Of a stretch of DNA of 64,000 nucleotides, positions 12,221 to 24,438 are shown piece by piece. The first letter of the stretch is position 1, and each line of letters begins with the position of its first letter. A model generated the notes under the pieces. That model had not been told where the DNA came from. It ran no database searches and worked only from the letters and a program-made list of their open reading frames with translations. A program made the translations under genes and the position numbers. Source of the stretch: Cacajao melanocephalus (taxonomy: Eukaryota; Chordata; Mammalia; Primates; Pitheciidae); assembly GCA_963573385.1 (NCBI GenBank), contig CAUYLG010051111.1:1-64000 (forward strand), in the 5' to 3' direction.

Positions 12221-13199
12221 CTAGAAAAATAAAATATGCATTATTCAAAACCAAATAAATGAGAAGGCATGGAAGATCATTAAGACACAATAATGGGGCA
12301 AATATATAGAAAGTTCCCTATTTTCATATTGATTAATTTCAGTTTTTCTTTATGATTTACCAGTATTAGAACCACTGACATCATTTTTTTCAGGATACAG
12401 GAAAAACAATACGGTTGTTTATCCTATAACATAACCAAAATATTTGCTATATTTTAAACAGAACTGCACAACACTTTACAGTTTTCTAAAACAATTTTTA
12501 AATGCTTAATTTTTATTAAGTATTTGTTTTATTATAATTTAATTCTGCACATACAACACTGAAAACGTGTACAGAATAAACTCACTATCACTATCATTAT
12601 CATTAAAAATATACAAAACTCATCAGTTTTAAGAAACAAAAGAATTATAAAGCTGTAAACCCATTTCAAGTGTTGTTTCAAATATTAATGCAGTTTATAA
12701 TTTATCTTATGTTCTTAATTTTCCTTTTTATTTATTTCCCACCACTTCTGAGAAGAGGTAAAAGTAGGTAAATATAACTTCAAAAGTATCTGAAGACCAT
12801 TTAGTTTGGAAGGAGGTAAAATTTCACTAAAGAAAAGTTTAATTACCTCTGTGTTCTTCTTTGTAATCTGATATGATTTCTAGCCTCCAAAAATAGAACT
12901 ACTTCTAAAAACACTGAATTTTAAAACAATCACCTGTTTGGTTTCTATTATGTTTCTGAAAACGACAGAAGTGGTAATAATTACTTTCAGCTGGACCACA
13001 GTGTTTTAAAAATTTATTAAAAAGACACCATGTAATGGGAAAGGTCTTGTGTTTCTAAACAATTTCATATTGACTGGTCCACAACAAAATGTTTTTGGAG
13101 TGTCCCACAGGGATTTTGCATACTTTGACTGACAATGGCACATCTATCACTGAAGGTTAATGAAAGGAAAAAAAAATCTTATAATTGCAAAAATCAAAC

Positions 13200-13285
13200 A
13201 CAAGGGGGATTAAGTGACTTCCCCAGTATTACAGCACTAGTTGATGGTAAAGCCAAACTTAGCCCAAGTCACCTGACAACCCCAC
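13200..13285 (-). repeat. MIR SINE relic
   Basis: 'taagtgacttccccagtatt', 'acagcactagttgatggtaa', 'agccaaacttagcccaagtc' match the reverse complement of the MIR core (AAGTGACTTGCCCAAGGTCA, CACAGCTAGTAAGTGGCAGA). Confidence 0.65.
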
Positions 13286-13894
13286 TGCCATTTAGTGCTA
13301 GATTACTTTATACTGTGAGTTACATTAGATGTAGTAAACTATTTCTATACTTGTTCAAAAAGAACAGCTGCAGAGCAAGCCTGCTGACTTTGTAGTCCAT
13401 TGCATTGCTGAAGTCTCCAAAACAAACTTTATAGGTTCTTTTCATTTTGCCAAATCTCTAAGAGGCTTTACAGCCATGAATCAATTAAAATAAAAAGCGA
13501 GTCTCTTAGGGTTAGATCCTTAGTAATTAGGACACTGAAACATCAAAAAATATATAACCACATTCATATGTATCATTGAAATAGCTAGGAAAGAGAAGTA
13601 GTTCTGATTAGCTTCCAAAGGGCAAAGCCCCAGTTTTGCCTCAGCATTGACATCTTCCTCCTAGTCCCTGACCTCAATTAGAAGTCATGTAATTCTCCTG
13701 TATGCCTCAAGAAAATAGCTTCTTCTAAAAATGCCATTTCCAACATTAACATGAATATTGCATCATAGTGGTTGTAAACTTCATCATACACTCTTTAATT
13801 ATCAAATTATATTAACTGTGCTTGAAACATTTTCAAAAAGATCACACTGTACACTGAATTGATCAAAGCATCTGGCACAATGATCACCACCTAC

Positions 13895-13989
13895 ATTCAG
13901 CCTATCACCATTTGCAAAGTCCTCATCTGTGGCCATCACTCTATAAATGGACTGAAATAATGGATAGTCTTCATCAATTTCTAACGTAG
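13895..13989 (-). CDS. Cadherin exon 3 of 8 (start of repeat n+1)
   Basis: 95 bases, phase 1 in and phase 0 out; acceptor gcttcacag, donor GTAGGT. The first codon is completed from the exon before (G+CT, Ala). It codes TLEIDEDYPLFQ then SIYRVMATDEDFANGDRLN. EIDED replaces the usual PEN motif, and ATDEDFANGDRLNY is a textbook cadherin calcium loop (xAxDxDxGxNxxLxY), the Tyr coming from the next exon. The exon layout (short 1-0 exon opening a repeat) is the same as that of 1250-1159, as expected if the repeats arose by tandem duplication. The frame is open. Confidence 0.86.
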
Positions 13990-15004
13990 CTGTGAAGCAG
14001 AAATCAACAAGTTGTATCAGAAAATTAAAGTATACTAGGCATTCGTTATCTCTTTATATAATAAAAACAGAACTATATTAATTTTGGATTGGATTGTGAG
14101 TCTGGGATAATATTTTAAGGTAGTAATTTATTTTTTCTCACTTTCGTGTTTTTCCCTCTGGCTCCTTATCCTCCTTCCTGCCCTTACAGAGTGCCCTTTC
14201 CTTACTTCCTGGCACTATTTGAGGCAACTATAGCTTAATGAGAAAGGGCATGATACATGTGCTGACAAACTGTCCCATGCAAAGCCAGTGGGGTGGCTTC
14301 ATAAAATATTTCTGTACTATAATTTCTAGACCTGATTGGGTCATAAGAGAGAGGAACTCTGTTTCTTACAAAAGCGCATGTATGAACAGCTGATTAACAT
14401 CCACCTCTCACATACATCCAACCATATTCCCACAGCCTTGACCATGGGTGAAAAGCTCAATCTACAATATAACATGGACGCAGTGACTTCAAGAAAGAAT
14501 TGGGTAAAACTGTTCCATATGGAGTAATAAGATGTTTTAAAATTTCTTATTTCTTACACACAGAAATGTGTAGACCAAATTTATATGTTATTAGAAACAT
14601 AAATTTTAACAACTTTCCCAACTAAATGTAATTTTTTCAAATGTAGTTATGTTTAAAATTGATAACTAGGTGATTTTTGAGTAGCTAAAGATAACTGCAG
14701 TTACCTAGAACGATTTCTCCCAAAATTTTCTCCAAAAAAAAAAAAAGAAAGAAGAAATAATATTAACAAAAGCCATGCCCTCAGCATAAATTGAAGACAG
14801 AATATGACCAAACTTCATCATGACTTTAAGTAAATTTTAAAATGTGACATGTTTCCATCCAACCATGAGGCCCCGTGGCAAGCCAAGAATGACCCAGAAA
14901 ACTACAGGTATGAGAAAAAGAGAAAGTTAACAACACTTCTAAGATTGATGTGATGTAAAATTATTTCCAGAAAGAGTAAGACTACTCAAAGTGTAAAAAA
15001 CCAG

Positions 15005-15300
<296 letters not shown>

Positions 15301-15679
15301 AACCAGAAAATTAAATTATGTTAAAAGTATTACTCATACCTAGTACTGTGGGGAGATATATAAATGAATAAAAGTAAGTTTCCCATACCCCAATTTATAT
15401 TTTTCTTAAGGACAAATAATAAAAACAAAATTGATTTTAAGATAATAAGTATTTTAAACAAAATAATGAGTAAGCCAAAACGTGTGTTAGAGGTATAAAG
15501 GCATCTAGAAAATATTTTGACTTAATCAGAACAGTGAACTTAATTTAAAAAAAAAAATTTCCAATCATTGGATAAATGTCAGATTTTGTGATGCTTCATA
15601 AACATAAGCCTGAGCTATTGGTTGCAAAGAGAATTATTAGAGGAATAATTACTAGAGGAACAACTCAGTGCCCTTAAGC

Positions 15680-16560
15680 AAGTCTCTGTTCTGTTTCTCT
15701 TCAACTTTCTATAATAATTGTTTCAAACTTTACCCTTCTGCCCAAAACCTCTTACACCTACCCTTCCCTTCTATCTCACTCTTGATAGAGGATCTCTCAT
15801 CTTACTACATAGAAAACAGAAACCACTGGATCAGTGGTAGCTCACTTTTTCTCATAGGATCTACTAACTCACATTTGTACCTTCTTTATCATAAAAGGAA
15901 AGAACTTGTTACCAAAGATAATCCCTGTTCATTGGGTGGTGACACATCTTATACTTTCTGAAGGACTTGTCTCTTTACCTCGCATCTTCAGTCACTCCCT
16001 CCCTTCTGGGTACTTTCCATTAGCACTTAAACATGCTCAAGTCTCTTTCATTTTTTAAAAAAAGCACCCTTGAACCTAAGCTTACCCTAACAATGTCCCT
16101 GTCTCTCTTCTACACTTCACGGCCAGAGTTTGTACATTTCTTTACTCCCTGTTCAGTCTTTAGTTCACACTATTAGAGGTTCTGCTTCTACAAACAGAAA
16201 CTATTTCCAATAAGTCATCAAAGGCCTCCATGCTGCCAGACCCAGTGGACACTCAGTGTCCACCTTACTTAACTTCTCTTCAACATTTACACAGGTTGAC
16301 TCTTCTTTCTACTCTCGACAGAAAAAAAAAAAAGCATTGCATATCTATAGGAATCACTCCCAAACTTCTGACTACCTTTGGAAAAAATTGCCTGTGAAAA
16401 TCAAAGTTGGCAATTTTCCCAAACAGCCATTAAGTTCCCAGATCACACGAAGTTCTTATTACAGCTTTCCAGATCTTAACCAACAATTTCTTAATAATCT
16501 GCAGTCTCCTCTAGCTACTGCCCTATTCTGTCATCCTTGGGTGTATTTTTTACCTTTTCA
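15680..16560 (+). repeat. Possible L2/CR1 LINE relic
   Basis: Pyrimidine-rich, and 16200-16320 resembles the L2 reverse transcriptase stretch around 'cttacttgacctctcagcagcatttgac' and 'cagttgactactccctccttcttg'. The 132-codon frame at 16256-16654 has no conserved motif and is best seen as L2-derived. Confidence 0.5.
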
Positions 16561-16654
16561 TAGACTGGACAGAGTCAGCACTGAGAATAGAATACAGGAA
16601 GTAGAAGCAGGTAGTTATAAGACTGAAGGGCCTTCAGTGACCCTTGAGGTATGA

Positions 16655-17440
16655 CACAAGAAAGGAGCTAGGAACCCAGGACAGCTCAGAAGAGATGACC
16701 TGGATTCTAATCTCTTGACCAAGAGAGTAAGAAAAAACATAAAGAGATTTAAGATACTTACTCATATCCATACACAGTATTATTGAAAGTGGCTGTGTAT
16801 GTGTCCATGTTAGCTTTGAAAAATAACTGCACATAGTTATCAGACAACACTGCCTTTAGTAGGGAAAATTTAATATACAATGATTTTGTATCAACATAAT
16901 GGAGTAAACATTATATTTCTGAATGTAATCAATGTTCCTGCTGCAGCTTTTGAGGCGAGAAATATAATATTTGAGCACAATAGAATAGAGATATAGTCAC
17001 AAGAATCCTAGTTTATTTTATAATCAACTTAAAAGGATCTTAATATGACTCATTTAATGAAGTAAATAATCAGTTTTTGTTAGTATGGTCCAAACTTTAA
17101 AATGGTAAGTTTTTATTCTTTTATATTTTCAAAAGAAATTGATAGTTTACATTCATGATCTTTCAAAGCAAGAGATAATAAAGCATGTTTTCAGAGTTAT
17201 TATTTTTTTAACTGCAATAATAAAGAAAACTTATTTCAATCATAGACTCAGATTGGGACTCCCAACTCACTAGTACTTTTCCAGAGATTCAGCTGCAAGT
17301 ACAATTTGAATAATCTTAAAGCTTCAAGGCATTTCAAATTTATTAAACACAAAAAAATTAAAATTGTAAAGAGACATGTAAGTGTTTAGGAGATACATAG
17401 ATGGGCAGATCAAATTGATAGATGATTGACTGACTGATCT
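16655..17440. other. Intronic DNA between exons 2 and 3
   Basis: AT-rich, nothing recognised. Confidence 0.4.
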
Positions 17441-17559
17441 GACCTGTGTTTTGTTCCCATTTCTCATTTACTTTCTCATTTGTGTGTCCTCAGCCTCCTC
17501 ATCAAATGGATTCTCCACATTTGTAAATTTACTCAAGTCCTATTAAAAAAATATATAGC

Positions 17560-18380
17560 CGACCCAACTGTTGCAATCCCATATAGTTTTGCCACTACAT
17601 TCTCTCCAACTTTATGTGCACATTAAAAAAAAAATGTTTTCTGTTTTTACAGTCTCACTAATCAATCTGCTCCATTCTGGCTCCCATCCCTATAACACCT
17701 ATAAAATACTTTTCAAACTCATTAGTTGTCACTTTCCTGATATTGTTAACTCAGTGCATTTTACTTGTTGTGGAATTCAAGACTGCTAACTGCTGGCACT
17801 CTTGAAACATTCTCCTCATTTGCCATTCATAGTTTAATTCTCCTTTTTCTACCACCACTTTAGCAGCTCCTTCTTCATCTCCTTGGCAGTCTGAGTTTCT
17901 TCCCCACGTCATTAAGTGTAGGAGTTCCTCAAGGTTGGCCCTCTGCCCTCCTTTCTTCTAATTCTCTACTCTCAGGCTAAGTAATCTCGTCCAAGTCCAT
18001 GGTTTCAATTACAAACCATTAATAGCCCTGGGCAAGATCTCTAAGCCCAACTGCTTATATAAATCTTTCCTTTGATATAACAAAGGCCTATCAAAGAAGA
18101 ACTTTGCTAAAGTGAACGCTTGATTTTTCTCTCCGAATTTGGTATATTTCTAAGTTTTTCTATCTTGAGGATTTCCATGCCAGTATACAAATTTGAAAAC
18201 CCAGAGTCCTTTCTCTCTTTCATTCTACTAAATTCATCATCAGATATTTTATTTAAATATCCTAAGATTATCCTTATCTCATCTCTATCACCTTGGTAAG
18301 CCAACTGTACCATTCCTTGCCTGGATTACTGAAATGAATGCCTTTTTTTTTCTCCTCTATGGATCTTCAAACCACCACCC
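17560..18380 (+). repeat. L2 LINE relic
   Basis: 17930-18060 follows L2 closely: 'ttggccctctgccctccttt', 'taagtaatctcgtccaagtc', 'catggtttcaattac'. 18315-18340 'cttgcctggattactgaaat' matches the later L2 piece. The block from 18110 to 18300 is unassigned. Confidence 0.65.
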
Positions 18381-18480
18381 TTGAGCCAAATCTAGACTAT
18401 TGCCTGGTTTCGTATGCTCTGTAAGCTAAGAATAGTTTTTGTACTTCAAATAAAAATGATTTAAAAATAGTATAAACAAT

Positions 18481-19115
18481 CGAGAAAGTCTAATATTTTG
18501 TGATTCATGAAATTTATATGGAGTTCAAATTTCAAAATTTATAGTTTTAACAACATATGTACACTCATATTTATAGATCATATATTGCTGCATTCTTGCT
18601 ACTGAGTGATGGAAATATATGATGCTTTCATTACCTCAAATACTATAAATTCCAGTAATCCAGTTATAACAGCATTCTGAGTACCATATTCTTTTCAATT
18701 ATCATAGCTACCCATTATGGCAAAACAAGAAAAAAAGAGAAAAGTAAACTGAAGGACACACTTTGAAAGCATGATGGAATGTGGATTATTTTGTTTTCAA
18801 ATTATGGCCAAATATTGTTTTATTATATAATGATACTATAGCTTTGATGTTAATAAAAGAATACAAGACTAAGTACTCTTCCCAGTATTCCCACTTGACA
18901 GGAAAACAATGATAAAAAAAAGTAGAAAATTTAAAATATTTCGTGAAGACAGATTATATTCACAAAAATAATTAAAAATGAAACTATACTAAAAAAAAGA
19001 TTCTGAGCAACTCATTTGTTAGCTAAGTAACAAAAGCGATTCACTGATGTTATTCAATGCCCCACCCAAAAAAGAGGAATTCTAACCCCTTCCAAATGAA
19101 AATTTAGTCTTCTCG
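18481..19115. other. Unassigned intronic DNA
   Basis: AT-rich and without recognisable features. Confidence 0.4.
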
Positions 19116-19183
19116 TTAGCACAGTATAATTTTGTACTACAAAAATTAGCACAGTATAATAATTTTGTAGTACAAAATTATAC
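19116..19183. repeat. Perfect 21-bp inverted repeat with overlapping direct repeat
   Basis: 19124-19144 (gtataattttgtactacaaaa) is repeated in perfect reverse complement at 19163-19183, with an 18-base loop. ttagcacagtataat also occurs twice in the same orientation (19116-19130 and 19146-19160). The combination fits a template-switch event during replication. Confidence 0.9.
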
Positions 19184-19274
19184 CCAATTGTTACTATTAT
19201 ATTTTAAAAATTTATCAATAAAAATTGTAGATATTTGTTTCCTTGATTATAATACTACCTAAACAATAGACTCA

Positions 19275-19690
19275 ATTTTTCTTGGCTTGCAAGGCCTAAA
19301 ATATTTATTATCTGGCCTTTCACAATGCTTGCTGACACCTAGACTAACTTTGTTCCCCTCTAATCTTTCTCTGTACTCAACAAGATGGATACATTTGAAA
19401 TACCTATCAGCTTAGAATACTTCATAGGATTCCCAGTATCCTTAGAACTAAGACTGGCATTCTTAAATTACCCTTCATTACTTTTCAATTATCATTTTGT
19501 ACCATATAACTTAGTGCTATCTCTATTTCAATTATAAGAGACTTCCAATTATTATTAGTCAACATGTTCTATGCTGCCTCAGGGCATTTATACCTACAGT
19601 TTCTTCTGCATGAAATGCTATTCTCTCTCCTTTTTTGCTTATTTACTATTCTCGGAGTTTAGAACTAAAGTAAATTGTCAATACTTTAGA
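19275..19690 (+). repeat. L2 LINE relic
   Basis: 'tctggcctttcacaatg', 'tgcctcagggcatttatacc', 'tctgcatgaaatgctattct' track the L2 segments ATCTGGCCCC..., GCCTCAGGGCCTTTGCACTG and CTGCCTGGAATGCTCTTCC. Confidence 0.7.
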
Positions 19691-20236
19691 CCTGCCACAA
19701 TCATACACAGTAGATGATTTTATAATACAAATGTATTTTATTTCTATGATCATATTATAATTAAAACTCACATTTATTTTTGTGCATTTTTGATTGATGG
19801 CTATCTTCTTTACTTCGGAAAACTACCATTTGAACCTTAGGGTATTAAAACTAAATTATTATGTGTAGCATTTTTATAAGTGAAAGTTTACATTTATATT
19901 GTTATGAATACCTTTTATTCATGTTTTTCTCTCCTGTCTTCTCTTACATCAAGTCTTTTGTAGAATCTTTATTGCTGTTTTCAATGTATTTGCTCTCCTA
20001 CCTCATAATTGTGGTGTGAAAATTTTTATAGGGTAAACATGTTTTTCAAATTATTCCTTAGAGAGTTTGTTTTCTTATAAACATGAAGGTCTATACATAT
20101 TTTTGTATATTTATATAAACATATTATATGCATAATTTAAAAAATCATTGAATCATCTCTAACTGAAGGAGTTTGCCTGGCCTCTTTAATTATACATAGA
20201 TTTTAGAAGTAAACTATGAAAGATAATGCATCATAC

Positions 20237-20406
20237 CTGTGCCTGAAGAAAACTGGAGATCAGCAGTACAGTTTGGAGGTTCAGGAACATCAGTGATATT
20301 AATGGTTAAAACATGTCTGGAGAGCCCCCCAGTATCAACTATCAGAAGAAACCTTATTGGATCTGTTTCATAATTAAAATTTTGGTAGCAGTGATTACAC
20401 CAGAAC
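20237..20406 (-). pseudogene. Cadherin exon 2 of 8, frameshifted (second half of repeat n)
   Basis: 170 bases between tttcatag and a GTATGA donor. The neighbours demand phase 1 in and phase 1 out, so the length should be a multiple of three; it is one base short. The frame entering the exon reads SSGVITATKIL, then hits TAA at 20356-20354. Downstream of an AT run at about 20371-20383 a different frame reads NYETDPIRFLLIV, DTGGLSRHVLTINITD and VPEPPNCTADLQFSSG, clearly the second half of a cadherin repeat. LLIV-DTGG also looks one residue short of the usual spacing. The exon is symmetric (1-1), so skipping it would keep the frame from the exon before to the one after, at the cost of half a repeat. 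A sequencing error or a segregating allele cannot be excluded from one sequence. Confidence 0.83.
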
Positions 20407-21112
20407 CTATGAAAGACAAACAAATTATAATTACCATAGGCACACAGAAACATACCTTTTGTATCTTAAAAAATTTTGGCATTACAGATTTTAACTCCTT
20501 TAAAAAGAACTTAAATTGGAGATTATGTTGTCAACCCAAAGTCACACAATTAACATGCATCATCTGAATCTTTAATTGAAGGAAAGGAAAAAAAAAAAGG
20601 AAATAGTTCTAAATATATTTTGGCTGCCTCACAAGAACAAGATTTAAAATGTACAAATGATAGAAAATATTAAATATTGACTTATTTTCCTTTCAAAATA
20701 TTTCATGATTCAGACTTCTGTTAATAATAAACCATATCTTTATCTTGAACGTTTTCATGGAAAATCATTTCCAAAGATTATAGGACCATCAGTGACAGAG
20801 ATTATATTATCATCACAGTACATGCCTACTTTTTATTAACAGGGGAAAAAGTTTAGTCATTTGTTTCTGCTCAATCTCATTAATTATTATGAGCTTATCC
20901 CAAAGTCATAAAACAGATCTGACATTATTTTTTGCTGGCACCTAGATAAACCTTATCACTGAGAATTCTCTGTGGTCAAAAGTGACATACTGCCTCAACA
21001 GGGATACTTTTATATGCTACTTATTGTAACAATAATCAATTCCCTACTAGGCTAGACTAAGACCTGGGTGTAAAATAATTAGCTGATTTAAGTGATGATA
21101 ATAAAAGTAAGT

Positions 21113-21760
21113 AAGGTTGTGCTCCATTATCCATAGAGAATATACTCAAGACCCCCCAGTAGATTTGTAAAACCACAAGGAGTACAGAACCCTATATATA
21201 CTATGTTTTTTCCTATACATACATACATACCCATGATAAAGTTTAATTTATAAATTAGGCATGGTAAGGAATTAAAAACAATAACTAATAATAAAATAGA
21301 ACAATTATAATCATTTACTCTAATAAACATCATTAGAATATTCTCTCTTTGTGAAAATACCTTATATTAACAAAAATAGGCCAGGCACAGTGGCTCATGC
21401 CTGTAACACCAAAATTTTGAAAGGCTGATGTGGAAGGATTGCTTGAGCCCAGGAGTTCAAGACCAGCCTGAGTAACGTAGTGTGACTCTTATATCCATAC
21501 AAGAAAAATAAAAAATTAGCTGGGCATAGTGGGTGTGCCTATAGTCCCAGCTACTTGGGAGGCTGAGGAAGGAGGATTGCTGACACCAGGAGTTTGAGTC
21601 TACAGTGAGCTATAATTGCACCACTGTACTCCAGTCTGGGTGACAGGGTGAGATACTGTTTCAAAAAAATAAATAACCAACGTGATTGTCCGTGGGTAAC
21701 TGAAACAAGGAAAGTGAAACCATGGGTAAGAGGGCAGTACGGTATAGATGAAAAAAATAC
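21113..21760 (+). mobile_element. Tigger-type non-autonomous DNA transposon (MER2-like), split by an Alu
   Basis: 21113-21378 contains hallmark pieces: 'caagaccccccagtagat', 'gaaccctatatatactatg', 'ttttttcctatacataca', 'gataaagtttaatttata', 'aattaggcatggtaagga', 'aactaataataaaataga'. The far end resumes after the Alu at 21680-21755 ('gtgggtaactgaaac', 'gaaaccatgggtaagagggc'). The two halves together match one family; the name is tentative. Confidence 0.72.
21379..21675 (+). mobile_element. Old Alu (AluJ-like) inside Tigger-type element
   Basis: Dimeric Alu, strongly diverged. 'agctataattgcaccactgt' and 'gaggaaggaggattgct' are AluJ-like states. Tail aaaaaaataaataa. Confidence 0.85.
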
Positions 21761-22513
21761 ACTCATACACTTTTTAAAAATTTTGTTTTTATTAGGAATA
21801 AGATGTCCATTTAATCTGGGCATTCTTTAAAGAATTTATATCAATATTTAGCAAAGAAAATAATGTAATCATTGAGATTCTTTTAGAAAGTCCTGAGTCA
21901 CAAAAGCTACTGATTAGAGGAAGAATAAAAATATTATTAATTTTAGGAAATCCACAATTATCCATAGGCAATGCTTTATAAGACTATATATACTAACTAG
22001 TCTTAGCTAATGTATTTAATAGAGACAAAATGTGAGTATCACTGGAACAAATAGATTTCTTACATGTTTTTGTAGAGTTTCTTTTTCGACCTTACAAAGT
22101 TAGAATCAAGCAAAATCAAATCATAACAAAATGAATAACCCAGTGCTGAATTTCTTCCAAATTGAAGTGCAGCTTATATATCCCTTCTTAATAGCACAAG
22201 AAACAATCTCAAAATGTGATGTTGGATAAAGTTGGAGGAAAAAGAATAGCTTCAACCACTGAATGGTTATTGATTATGATGTCTCCTATTAAGTCTCCTC
22301 CAGCTACATTAAAAGAACTAAAACTTGATTGAGTAATCCTGTGGGCCTCCCCTCACTTCCAAGCAAGATTTTTCACCCCTTATATTTGGTGTCAAGAATA
22401 CAAGGGCAGAAAAGTCCCATTACCATTACCAGTATGAAACAACTTGTGGCACAGCACAAACAGCTGGATTCCTATTCTGAGGAACTGGCTAACAAAGGAA
22501 GAATTTTCTACAA

Positions 22514-22947
22514 TGTAATTGATAAAATTTGGATTTGTGTTCCTACCCAAATTTCACGTCAAATTATAATCCCCAGTGTTGGAGGTAGAGCCTGGTGAGA
22601 GGTTATTGGACTGTGGGGGCCGATTTTTCCCTTTGGTTCTATTGTCATAATGGAGTTCTTAGGAGATGTGGTTTCTGGTTGTTTAAAAACCAGATCTCCT
22701 AAGAACTCTGTAGCACGCCCCCCTCTCTCCTCCTCTTCCTCCTGCTTTGGCCAGAAAAGACTTGCCTGCTTCCCCTTCACCTTCTGCAGTGACTGTAAGT
22801 TTCCTGAGGCCTCCCCAGAAGCCAAGCATATGCTGCCATGCTTCTTGTATAACCTGTAGAAGCATGAGCCAATTTAACCTCCTTGACGTATAAATTACTC
22901 AGTCTCAGGTATTTATTTATAGAAATGCGAGAATGGTCTAATACAGT
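22514..22947 (+). mobile_element. Solo LTR, MST/THE1-like (ERVL-MaLR)
   Basis: Pieces of the MaLR LTR in order: 'tttggatttgtgttcctacc', 'attataatccccagtgttgg', 'gagcctggtgagaggttatt', 'cctgaggcctccccagaagc', 'ataaattactcagtctcagg', ending 'gaatggtctaatacag'. Non-coding relic of an endogenous retrovirus-like element with no internal region next to it. Inside, 22653-22667 and 22694-22708 form a perfect 15-base inverted repeat. Confidence 0.8.
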
Positions 22948-23094
22948 GATACTAACTGAAATCTGTCTCTCCAGTGCTACATAGCACTAGGATTTTCTAG
23001 ATGAGTCACCAGGAATAGCATCGGAAGGCTTTGGCATCTTAAAGAAGCCAAAGATAAACTTTGGTTAATTTAGAGAACATTGCTAGACTAAGTT

Positions 23095-23292
23095 TCAGTG
23101 GTTAATATAACCCTTCCATTGAAATAGACACATGAACAAGCCTTTGGAATTCAGCCATGTGAATGAACTCCAGCAATAACAGTAAAATAATAATTCAGCC
23201 AACCCACAGAATTTTAAGAGATAAAACTCAGGGTTCTTTGAAGCCACTATGTTTTGAGGTGGTTTGTTGTGCAGCACCAGAAAACAGATAGA
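23095..23292 (+). mobile_element. MLT1-like LTR fragment
   Basis: 'cagccaacccacagaatttt', 'gaagccactatgttttgagg', 'tggtttgttgtgcagcacca' resemble the 3' end of an MLT1 LTR. The 5' part is not evident. Confidence 0.55.
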
Positions 23293-23969
23293 GGAGGCAT
23301 GCAGATCTGAAGAGTTGGGTGAGGAATTAGAAATACAACTGAGAATTTATTAGCATAGGGACATCAGTGTATATATTACATCAAGAGGGCCAACAACTGA
23401 ATCAGGTAAAGTCCTTGTGCTCAAGGAATTCAGTCAGGGAAATAAAACTACTAAAGAAAAATTATTTAAAAATACATAAGAGGAGAATTTTCACTAACGT
23501 TGAGAACAGAGTAGATGCTGAAATTATTTCCTGGAGGAAACTATTTCTGAACTAATACAGGAAAGATGTGAATGAATTAGTCAGGAGAAGAAGAATAGAG
23601 GAAGCAGAAGACCTGCTATGTGCAAAGGCTCAAGAGAGAAGAAAGTTTTGTATTGGGAGATACATATTTGAACTAAAATATAGAACATGTAATGGGGAAT
23701 AGTATCTTTTTAGTATGCAAAGATAAACAGAAGCCACATTTTAAAAAGCATTGTATGTCAGTTTAAAGAACTTGGATTTTACTTTGGGGGAAAATAGAAA
23801 GCAAAGAATTATAGGTGATATCACCTATATATAGATAGCAAAAAAAATGTGGGAATATGATCCTGTTTGTACATTAGTAAAATTACTTTCAGTGAAGAGG
23901 AAATTGTGAAGAAAGTCTGAAAGGAAAAAAATGAAGTGAGAAGGTTAGTGCAAAAATCTAGAAGCAGAG
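23293..23969. other. Unassigned purine-rich intronic DNA
   Basis: Purine-rich plus strand; no repeat family or exon recognised. Confidence 0.4.
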
Positions 23970-24438
23970 TGCTATGGTTTGGATGTTGTTTGTTTGTCCC
24001 CACCAAATCACATGTTGAAATTGATCCCCAGTGTGGTGGTGCTGGGAGGTGGGACCTAGTGGGAAGCACTGGGGTCACTGGGGTAGATCTCTCATGCATG
24101 ACTTAGTGCCTTCTGTGTGTGAGCTGTCCCTCTCATGAGACTGGATTGGTTTTGAGGGAATGGATTAGTTTCCAGAGAGTGGGTTGTTTTATAACCTATC
24201 CTGGCTTTATAGTCAGGATGCCACTCAGATTTTGTTCCTCTTCACACATGTCTGCTTCCCCTTTGACTTTCTCTGACTTGATTTGATGCAGCATAAAATC
24301 CTTCAGCAAATGACAAGCAGATGCTGGTGACGTGCCTCTTGCACAGCCTCCATAAACATGAGCCAAATTAACCTCTTTTCTTTATTAATAACCTAACCTC
24401 AGGTATTCCTTCACAGTAACACAAAATACACTAAGACA
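23970..24438 (+). mobile_element. Solo LTR, MSTD/MLT1A-like (ERVL-MaLR)
   Basis: Complete LTR from 'tgctatggtttggatgtt' through 'gatccccagtgtggtggtgc', 'tctcatgcatgacttagtgc', 'caagcagatgctggtgacgt', 'cataaacatgagccaaatta', to 'acaaaatacactaagaca'. 'agag' lies on both sides (23966-23969 and 24440-24443), compatible with a short target-site duplication. Confidence 0.82.

Noticed and set aside
16256..16654. 132-codon plus frame
   Set aside because: Falls in probable L2 sequence; no domain motif and no splice logic with the cadherin exons (opposite strand).
22559..22865. Three overlapping frames of 60 to 88 codons
   Set aside because: All within the MST-like LTR and its pyrimidine tract.
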